Shown: piece after piece, positions 41,417 to 47,031 of the stretch
Layout: each line of letters begins with the position of its first letter
Numbering within the stretch: position 1 is the first letter of the stretch
NCBI GenBank assembly: GCA_001829675.1
Contig: MIBZ01000014.1
Span: forward strand, 1 to 47,031
Length of the DNA: 47,031 nt
Direction of reading: 5' to 3'
From: Sulfurimonas sp. RIFCSPLOWO2_12_36_12
Lineage (GTDB): Bacteria > Campylobacterota > Campylobacteria > Campylobacterales > Sulfurimonadaceae
The notes under the pieces: generated by a model
Told to the model about the DNA's origin: nothing
The model's input: the letters and a program-made list of their open reading frames with translations, nothing else
Databases searched by the model: none
Program-made: the position numbers and the translations under genes

Positions 41417-41639
41417 CTATTCCAGCTTGTTTAAATACTTCCTCAAGCGATATAAGTTTTTCTTTTCCGCTTTTTATATCATCAATTCTTTTATCGCTTA
41501 TCATCTCATCAAGAGTATCAAAGTAGCTGCTTATTGCTTTTTCTATCAGGTATGTTCTTGTTCTGTCAAGCTCACTCGCACAAGCATCAAGCTCTGCAAG
41601 AAGCGCTTCGTCAAGTCTTATGTTTATTGCTTTTTTCAT
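41409..41639 (-). CDS. Ribbon-helix-helix antitoxin (type II TA)
   Basis: The 76-residue partner of the RelE-like toxin. The N-terminus MKKAINIRLDEALLAELDAC, continuing to RTRTYLIEKAISSYF, is a ribbon-helix-helix DNA-binding domain; the C-terminal part should wrap the toxin. I choose ATG 41639 rather than the first ATG 33 bases upstream because GGATA precedes it and RHH proteins start here. The protein presumably represses its own promoter. Confidence 0.87.
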   Translation of the reverse strand: MKKAINIRLDEALLAELDACASELDRTRTYLIEKAISSYFDTLDEMISDKRIDDIKSGKEKLISLEEVFKQAGIDV

Positions 41640-41653
41640 ATTGTATCCATTTG

Positions 41654-41682
41654 TGTATATTTGTAGATACATTGTACCACAA
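41654..41682 (-). promoter_or_regulatory. Promoter of the toxin-antitoxin (and hemH) unit
   Basis: On the minus strand TTGTGG (41682-41677) and TATACA (41659-41654) are spaced by 17 bases, a good sigma-70 arrangement 15 bases before the antitoxin ATG. Inverted repeats overlap it: TGTATC/GATACA (41642-41647, 41666-41671) and TTTGTG/CACAAA (41650-41655, 41678-41683), candidate operators for the RHH antitoxin. Confidence 0.5.
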
Positions 41683-41690
41683 ATACTATT

Positions 41691-42392
41691 TTATTTTTCT
41701 TTAACCCTTAAGCTTATCTCATATACTATTCTCTGTAATGGTAACATATCTTCATAGATTTTATAGAGCGTATCTATGAGCAACTCCCCATTTTCAATGA
41801 GTTTAGGCTCCAAAATTTTGTAAGTTGCCATCCCTTTGTAGAGGCTCAAATCTACACTCGGCATATCTGCGCTGAAACCTCTTGGATATTTTTTATACCC
41901 TTTTTCTATGGTTTTATACCCCTTGGCGTTTAAGCGCTCTAAAACATTAGAGAGTTTCTCTCTGCGGCTAGCTTCTTTTATATATTCTCTATAAGCATCC
42001 AGCATAGGCTTTTCAAACCACCTTACTCCGGCAGAGACGAAAAGTTCATCGGGTGAGAAGTGAAGATAAAAAGAGGAGTTTTGCAGCCTGCTTCCGCTGT
42101 TTCCTTGAGTAAAAATAATGCCGATTTTTGATTTTATGGGTTCTTTGTTTGCGCCCATTCTACGGATGTCTCTGTAGATTTTAAAGAGTGATTTGTTGAT
42201 TTTTGGCTCAAAGTTTATGGTTGGCTCTAACGCCATTAAGTGTTCGCCCATCTCAACCACAAAGGCTTTTGACGGGTTTAGTATATACTGCTCATACTCA
42301 TCTCTATGAGCTTCAAACCACTCTTTATTGTTGTTTTTGCGGATAGCTTCTAAAAAAGGTAATGTTTTTTCGCTAAAGCCGCTAAACTCCAC
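41691..42392 (-). CDS. DUF2461 / TIGR02453 family protein
   Basis: Conserved protein of unknown function, 233 residues. Family hallmarks are NNNKEWFEAHRDEYEQYI near the start, SLFKIYRDIRRMGANKEPIK, FYLHFSPDELFVSAGVRWFE and YPRGFSADMPS. No membrane segment or signal peptide. It begins 11 bases after ccsBA on the same strand and is probably cotranscribed with it, though a role in cytochrome maturation is not established. Confidence 0.85.
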   Translation of the reverse strand: MEFSGFSEKTLPFLEAIRKNNNKEWFEAHRDEYEQYILNPSKAFVVEMGEHLMALEPTINFEPKINKSLFKIYRDIRRMGANKEPIKSKIGIIFTQGNSGSRLQNSSFYLHFSPDELFVSAGVRWFEKPMLDAYREYIKEASRREKLSNVLERLNAKGYKTIEKGYKKYPRGFSADMPSVDLSLYKGMATYKILEPKLIENGELLIDTLYKIYEDMLPLQRIVYEISLRVKEK

Positions 42393-42403
42393 TCACAACT
42401 CTC

Positions 42404-45400
42404 TTAAACCAGTTTTCTATTTCTAAACGCGATTGCAATTACCACAAATAAAATAGCATAAGTAACAGACACAAAATCAGGAATCGGAACAGGGTCGCCT
42501 TTTGCGTAAGAGTGCATTCCCGCAAGATAGTAGTTAACCCCGAAGTATGTCATTATTACCGATGTGTACGACAGAAGCGATATAACGCTGTAATTAAATT
42601 CGCTATAAATTGATTTGATAAATCTTATGTGAATTACGGCAGCATAGATTAAAATAGTTACAAGTGCCCAAGTCTCTTTTGGGTCCCATCCCCAGTATCG
42701 TCCCCACGATTCATTCGCCCAAACACCGCCTATAAAGTTACCCAGCGTTAAAAATGCAAGACCAATCATAAGGCTCATCTCGTTGATTGAGTTAAGCTCT
42801 TTGATGGATAAAGAGATATGTTTTTCATTGTTTTTAGTTTTAAATATGAAAAGCAAAATCGTAATAAAACCTAAAAGCGCACCCAAACCTAAAAATCCGT
42901 AACTAGCAGTAATAACCGCAACATGTATGCTTAACCAGTATGAGTTAAGGACCGGTACTAGATTTGTAACCTGAGGATTCATCCAGTTTAAGTGAGCCAC
43001 AAAAAGGATAAGCCCTGTTAAAACTGCGGTTGAAGCCATTGTCATAGATGAGCGTTTTGAGAAGATAAAACCTGCTAAAACAGTTGCCCAACTGATGTAA
43101 ATCATCGATTCATAGCCGTCAGACCAAGGCGCATGCCCTGCAACATACCATCTAAGTCCCAAACCAACCGTATGAGCCATAAACAGTGCTACTAAAAGCC
43201 ATAAAGAGAGTTTTTCAAGTATGTTGATGTTTAATTTTGGTTTTAATATCTTTATAAAACTTGCAATAAGCAACACAAAACCGATTAGAAAATATAGAGG
43301 GTAGATTCTCTCAAATATATTTGCATAGTTATAAATCATCTCTGCTTTTATCCTGCTCTCCGGCGGAAGAACAGATGCGCCGTAAAATCTTTGATACTCT
43401 GCTATTTTTTCTATTGCAAGATTTGCGCCATCCCAGTTTCCGCTCTCTAGCGAGGTGTCTAAAGCTGAAAAATAGCCAAATATAATATCTTTTATTTTTT
43501 GGGCTTCTTGAAGTTCAAAAGTCTCGAGTGCCTCTATTGTTTCAAACCATTTATTGTTTACATCATTTGGTTTTGGCCAAATTTTTATCAACGCTCCGGA
43601 ATATACTGAATATGAGATATTTACACGCTCATCAACTTCTAAAACAGCTTTATCAAACAAATCTCTATGTTTTGGCTCTTTTCTTACTGCATTATCAACG
43701 GCTTCGGCTAGTTTATACCCCTCTAAAGTCTCAGGAGCGGCAAAAAATTGTGAAAAAGATGCATATTTAGCAGTGGACTCAACACCCAGCTTTTTATTTA
43801 TCTCCTCATTTTTTGTTACAATAATTTTCAAATCTCTATATGCTTCAGGTCTAGCCATCATGCCAAGAACAACTTGATTTGCATTTAACTTCTCTGTACC
43901 GACTGCTACAAATGAGTTTTTGTGAATTTTTGCGACTATCTCTGTCGAGAGAGTATCAAGAGGCTTCATTCTGCCGCCGCTGTCTTGGATAATCAACTCT
44001 CCAAACTTCCCTGCATGCTCTTTGTTGAAAGATAAAATAGTTTTTATGTCAGGGTTTATCTCCTCCGCATAAGAGGGCGTTATGCTAAAAAGCACTCCGA
44101 GTGAGAGTAAAAGTCCAAGAGCCTTTTGTTCGCTGGCTTTTCTCGCTCTTTGTGAGAGCTGATCAAACCTGTTTCCTTTTGAAAATAGCGCCCAGAACAT
44201 CCCCAGACCTAAGAGAAAATAACCTATGTATGACGGAAGTGTTCCCGGGTCGTTGTTTACTGACAAAACAGTTCCTTTTTCATCTTGGTCGTAAGAGGAT
44301 TGGAAAAATCTATACCCGCGGTGCTCCAAAATGTTGTTCATAAAAATTCTATACGGCGTATATACCTTTTTTTCATCATCCACCAACTCGACTTCACTTG
44401 CATAAGATGCAGGAGACATGGATCCTGGGTATCTGTCGAGCTGAAAATCAAGAAGCTTTACGCCAAATGGGAGTTCTATTTTTTTAGAGCCATAAGATAT
44501 ATGTACGTCAACTCCGTTTACAACATTGTGGTGTTCTCTAGCCATTCGTCCTGCTTGACCAAAAATCATTACATCCTCTGAAACATCGCCAACTTTAATA
44601 TTAAATAAAAGAGCGTCTTGAGCCGGTCTCATAGGCGAAGCAGCTGGATTTGAAACAATTTTTGTAGTTGCATGTTTGTAGAAGTTGCGCACTACGAAAT
44701 TACTTTTTTCTGTACCAAAAAGTGTTCTTAGCTCAAGCTTGCTTTTCTCATTCGGAGCAACTTCACCCTGAGTTTTATCATCCATTTTTAGGTATTTCAA
44801 CGGCATTTCGTGTTTCATATATATTTCGCCGTTTTCGCTAAATATAGAGATAACCGGTCTTAAAAACATTTTTCCAGAGCCAAAATCTAAAGCTATTTCA
44901 TCATTTTCATAAAATTCGCCTTTACGCAGTTTAACAGGCTCGCTTGAATCATTTGAAGCAATCATCATATCAAGCACTTCTAAACCGCCCTCGCTGCCTT
45001 CAACCAAGCTCTCCATAGCATCCGGAATATACTCCATAAGCTCTACATTTACATCTTTATTATCTATTTTTAGTGATGAGGAGAGAGAGTTGTTAGTTTT
45101 TTTAGACAGATACAGCGGCTCAGAAGTAGAAACGGTCTTCTCACCCACTTTTGCACTTACATTAAAGTATGTGTCTGAGCTTATCATTGTTGTAGCAACA
45201 TCACCTTCGCGAATATGCATAGTTCCCTCAAAGCCTACAAACCTTGTTATCGCAGCACCAAGAACAATAACTAAAAAGGAGAGGTGAAAGATAAAGATAG
45301 GAGCCTTTTTTACGCTGAACATCTTATATTTATAGATGTTAAACATAAGATTTATACTAAGCAGTGCCATAAGCAGCTCAAACCATAGAGCGTTATACAC

Positions 45401-45529
45401 ATCTGCTTTTGCAGTCATTGTCCCATAATCATTCTCTATAAATGTTGCATAACCGATTGCTGCAGCAAATATAAGCATCATTATGACCATTGTTTTCATA
45501 GAGCTTAAAACCGAAATAAATTGTTTCAT
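42404..45529 (-). CDS. ccsBA: Fused cytochrome c biogenesis protein CcsBA (ResB-CcsA)
   Basis: System II haem exporter and cytochrome c synthetase, 1041 residues, a fusion typical of Campylobacterota. The N-terminal ResB part has membrane segments at about 12-30, 45-65 and 78-98, a large periplasmic domain (about 110-430) and another segment near 435-455. A second periplasmic region covers about 485-735. The CcsA part (about 740-1041) has eight segments and the haem-binding WWD-type motif WGRYWGWDPKETW near 943. It attaches haem to apocytochromes c in the periplasm. Its ribosome binding site AAGGA lies in a hairpin arm (see 45532-45554). The DUF2461 gene follows. Confidence 0.95.
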   Translation of the reverse strand: MKQFISVLSSMKTMVIMMLIFAAAIGYATFIENDYGTMTAKADVYNALWFELLMALLSINLMFNIYKYKMFSVKKAPIFIFHLSFLVIVLGAAITRFVGFEGTMHIREGDVATTMISSDTYFNVSAKVGEKTVSTSEPLYLSKKTNNSLSSSLKIDNKDVNVELMEYIPDAMESLVEGSEGGLEVLDMMIASNDSSEPVKLRKGEFYENDEIALDFGSGKMFLRPVISIFSENGEIYMKHEMPLKYLKMDDKTQGEVAPNEKSKLELRTLFGTEKSNFVVRNFYKHATTKIVSNPAASPMRPAQDALLFNIKVGDVSEDVMIFGQAGRMAREHHNVVNGVDVHISYGSKKIELPFGVKLLDFQLDRYPGSMSPASYASEVELVDDEKKVYTPYRIFMNNILEHRGYRFFQSSYDQDEKGTVLSVNNDPGTLPSYIGYFLLGLGMFWALFSKGNRFDQLSQRARKASEQKALGLLLSLGVLFSITPSYAEEINPDIKTILSFNKEHAGKFGELIIQDSGGRMKPLDTLSTEIVAKIHKNSFVAVGTEKLNANQVVLGMMARPEAYRDLKIIVTKNEEINKKLGVESTAKYASFSQFFAAPETLEGYKLAEAVDNAVRKEPKHRDLFDKAVLEVDERVNISYSVYSGALIKIWPKPNDVNNKWFETIEALETFELQEAQKIKDIIFGYFSALDTSLESGNWDGANLAIEKIAEYQRFYGASVLPPESRIKAEMIYNYANIFERIYPLYFLIGFVLLIASFIKILKPKLNINILEKLSLWLLVALFMAHTVGLGLRWYVAGHAPWSDGYESMIYISWATVLAGFIFSKRSSMTMASTAVLTGLILFVAHLNWMNPQVTNLVPVLNSYWLSIHVAVITASYGFLGLGALLGFITILLFIFKTKNNEKHISLSIKELNSINEMSLMIGLAFLTLGNFIGGVWANESWGRYWGWDPKETWALVTILIYAAVIHIRFIKSIYSEFNYSVISLLSYTSVIMTYFGVNYYLAGMHSYAKGDPVPIPDFVSVTYAILFVVIAIAFRNRKLV

Positions 45530-45531
45530 AT

Positions 45532-45554
45532 ATATCCTTGATTAAAAAGGATAT
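45532..45554 (-). promoter_or_regulatory. Hairpin covering the ccsBA ribosome binding site
   Basis: On the minus strand ATATCCTT pairs perfectly with AAGGATAT across a seven-base loop (TTTAATC). The 3' arm contains AAGGA, the Shine-Dalgarno sequence, five bases before the ATG at 45529. In the folded state translation would be blocked. Eight mostly A-U pairs would open with moderate heat or ribosome binding. Confidence 0.45.
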
Positions 45555-45580
45555 TCTATTTAAAATTAGATAACGAAGTG

Positions 45581-45880
45581 TTAAACTATTTGGTTATCAT
45601 CCAATTTAAAAGTTATTCTGAAATCGCCGCTTTCAAGCTCTTTAGCCTCATGAACGATTGTCAAAGGAATCCTCTGATAGAGCGGAAACGGCTCATGAAA
45701 AAAGATACCGACAAGTCTGTCATTTTTATTTTTGAGCAAAGAGAGCCCAACCATTGTGTTTACCATCGGTTCCGGCGGCTGACACTTTGTAGCGTCATAC
45801 TCATAATATGTTAATCCGTCTTCTTCATATTTATAAAAATCCAAACTTGCTCTTGGAACTTCTATTAACTCTTTTTTCAT
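45581..45880 (-). CDS. Small conserved-looking hypothetical protein, 99 residues
   Basis: Soluble protein with no motif that I recognise. The sequence is compact and well mixed (YKYEEDGLTYYEYDATKCQP, MVNTMVGLSLLKNKNDRLVG, TIVHEAKELESGDFRITFKL), which suggests a real beta-rich fold. A single Cys-Pro-Pro occurs near residue 33. The ATG has a purine-rich leader (AAGGGAAAATTACAAG). It precedes ccsBA by 51 bases on the same strand. Confidence 0.7.
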   Translation of the reverse strand: MKKELIEVPRASLDFYKYEEDGLTYYEYDATKCQPPEPMVNTMVGLSLLKNKNDRLVGIFFHEPFPLYQRIPLTIVHEAKELESGDFRITFKLDDNQIV

Positions 45881-45942
45881 CTTGTAATTTTCCCTTTTTT
45901 TTTGTGTATTTTATCATTTTATAATTAAATTTTCTGATTTAT

Positions 45943-47031
45943 TTACAAACTGGATTCTGCTGTTTTAGAATATTTTTTTACTCGTATTCTGTATTTATAA
46001 TACTCATGGCTCACAAACAAAATAATCGGAAACGGAAGCAATATCCATAAATCGCTAAGCAAAATATCAGCCGTATGAAATACTTTTTGCACAGGCTCAA
46101 CATTTAGAAGCATCCACATCCAAAGAACTTCCGACAACATAGCAAAAAGCAGAAGTTTGTTGCTGTTCCACTCGACGCTCCAAGCTGAGGACTCCCAGCT
46201 GCGCATTGTCCAAGCATTGACAAGCTGACAACTTACGGCGCCAAGAAGCGTCATTGTCATCGCCTGTGACTGCAACAAGGGGTCTTTTAAATCTACTGTA
46301 CCATATTCCCATCCATGCATAAGCAAGAAGCTTATAAATGCTACCATAGCTGCCGTTGCTTCTATGATTCCTATAAAAAAGTACCCTCTTTTAAACACCT
46401 CCCAATCAAGTATCTTCTCCTCTTTTCCTACCGGCGGTCTTTTCATAATGTTTTTTTCCGGTTTTTCACTCCCAAGTGCAAGCCCAGGAAGCATATCGGA
46501 ACCCAAATCAATAGAGAGAATCTGTATGACAGAGAGCGGAAGCGGTATTTTAAAGAAAAACTGCAAAATATACGGAACAATCTCCGGCACATTGGATGAT
46601 AAAATATAGGTTACAAATTTTTTAATATTTAAGTAAACACTTCTTCCCTCTTCTATGGCGCAAACAATGGATTTGAAATTATTATCCAAAAGTATCATAT
46701 CTGCCGCCTCTTTTGCTACGTCCGTGCCGCTTATTCCCATAGCTATACCAATATCTGCACGCTTAAGTGCAGGAGCATCATTTACGCCATCACCCGTCAT
46801 AGCTACAATCTCGCCGTTACTTTGGAGTGCTGTTGCAATTTTGAGTTTTTGATTGCTCGACATTCTCGCAAAAAGAATAGTTTCCTTTGCAAGCCGCTTT
46901 TTCAGTGCCTCATCACTGATAGCTTCTACTTCCTCTCCCATAAGCACAGAATCAAATTCTAAACCTATTTTTCGTGCAATCGCCTGCGCCGTTTTATCGT
47001 TATCTCCTGTAATCATCATAACTCTAATGCC
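45943..47031 (-). CDS. P-type cation-transporting ATPase, C-terminal part (5' partial)
   Basis: The frame is open to the last base of the window, so the N-terminal two thirds are missing. The visible 362 residues start with GIRVMMITGDNDKTAQAIA (end of the nucleotide domain), then the hinge AMTGDGVNDAPALKRADIGI and GTDVAKEAADMILLDNNFKS, then SSNVPEIVPYILQFFFKIPL and about six membrane segments of the cation-ATPase C-terminal domain. The PEIVPYI and LSIDLGSDMLPGLALG motifs fit the P2 (Ca2+ or Na+/K+) class. Ion specificity cannot be set from this part. Confidence 0.9.
   Translation of the reverse strand, partial: GIRVMMITGDNDKTAQAIARKIGLEFDSVLMGEEVEAISDEALKKRLAKETILFARMSSNQKLKIATALQSNGEIVAMTGDGVNDAPALKRADIGIAMGISGTDVAKEAADMILLDNNFKSIVCAIEEGRSVYLNIKKFVTYILSSNVPEIVPYILQFFFKIPLPLSVIQILSIDLGSDMLPGLALGSEKPEKNIMKRPPVGKEEKILDWEVFKRGYFFIGIIEATAAMVAFISFLLMHGWEYGTVDLKDPLLQSQAMTMTLLGAVSCQLVNAWTMRSWESSAWSVEWNSNKLLLFAMLSEVLWMWMLLNVEPVQKVFHTADILLSDLWILLPFPIILFVSHEYYKYRIRVKKYSKTAESSL

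Noticed and set aside
1..47031. tRNA, rRNA genes or a CRISPR array
   Set aside because: I read the intergenic stretches and saw no cloverleaf-like segment with a TTC-A/T-loop signature and no regularly spaced short repeats; the only repeats are coding units of the adhesin.

Overview
The window looks like chromosomal DNA of a Campylobacterota (former Epsilonproteobacteria) bacterium, most like Sulfurimonas or a relative. The basis is the AT-rich sequence, the order uppS, prepilin peptidase, LptF/LptG permease, truA (which I recall from Campylobacter), a single fused ResB-CcsA cytochrome c biogenesis protein, a separate glycyl-tRNA synthetase beta subunit, and many signalling proteins of the GGDEF and 7TMR-DISM type. 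The genus call is inference; no rRNA or tRNA gene is present to anchor it.

Layout. 1-4.6 kb: tightly packed plus-strand housekeeping operon (coaBC 3' part, uppS, prepilin peptidase, LPS-export permease, truA), then a truncated haemoglobin. 4.6-10.2 kb: a 7TMR-DISM/GGDEF protein with a degenerate active site, two poorly characterised genes (one a membrane protein with ankyrin repeats), a cyclic-di-GMP-I-like riboswitch candidate, and a 506-residue protein of unknown family. 10.2-18.6 kb: glyS, superoxide reductase, a membrane GH17 glucan enzyme, a GGDEF-EAL protein, a divergent family-4 uracil-DNA-glycosylase-like protein, a periplasmic protein and a YbgC thioesterase. 18.6-22.4 kb: a three-gene minus-strand block with defence-island character (AbiEi antitoxin, AbiEii nucleotidyltransferase toxin, and a helicase with an N-terminal archaeo-eukaryotic-primase-like domain). 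A widespread REP-like sequence is written into the last codons of the helicase gene.

22.8-36.8 kb is an adhesion locus. A type I secretion operon (TolC, LapB-type ABC transporter, HlyD-type adaptor, LuxR-type regulator) faces two LapA-like adhesins of 569 and 2228 residues. Both adhesins have an N-terminal retention module with a TAAG site of the kind cleaved by the periplasmic protease LapG. A short dyad, TACT-AA-AGTA or a near match, lies upstream of tolC and both adhesin genes, at the same distance from the two adhesin starts. With the GGDEF/EAL proteins and the riboswitch candidate, this suggests cyclic-di-GMP-linked surface attachment; no LapD or LapG gene is in the window.

36.9-47.0 kb: a CDF metal exporter, two membrane proteins of unknown function, a HAD phosphatase, ferrochelatase (hemH) preceded without a gap by a RelE-type toxin-antitoxin pair, a DUF2461 protein, fused ccsBA with a hairpin covering its ribosome binding site, a small unknown protein and the C-terminal part of a P-type cation ATPase cut by the window end.

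Best candidates for something undescribed: the AbiE plus primase-helicase operon, the riboswitch candidate and its unknown gene, and the shared dyad that may define a small adhesin regulon.
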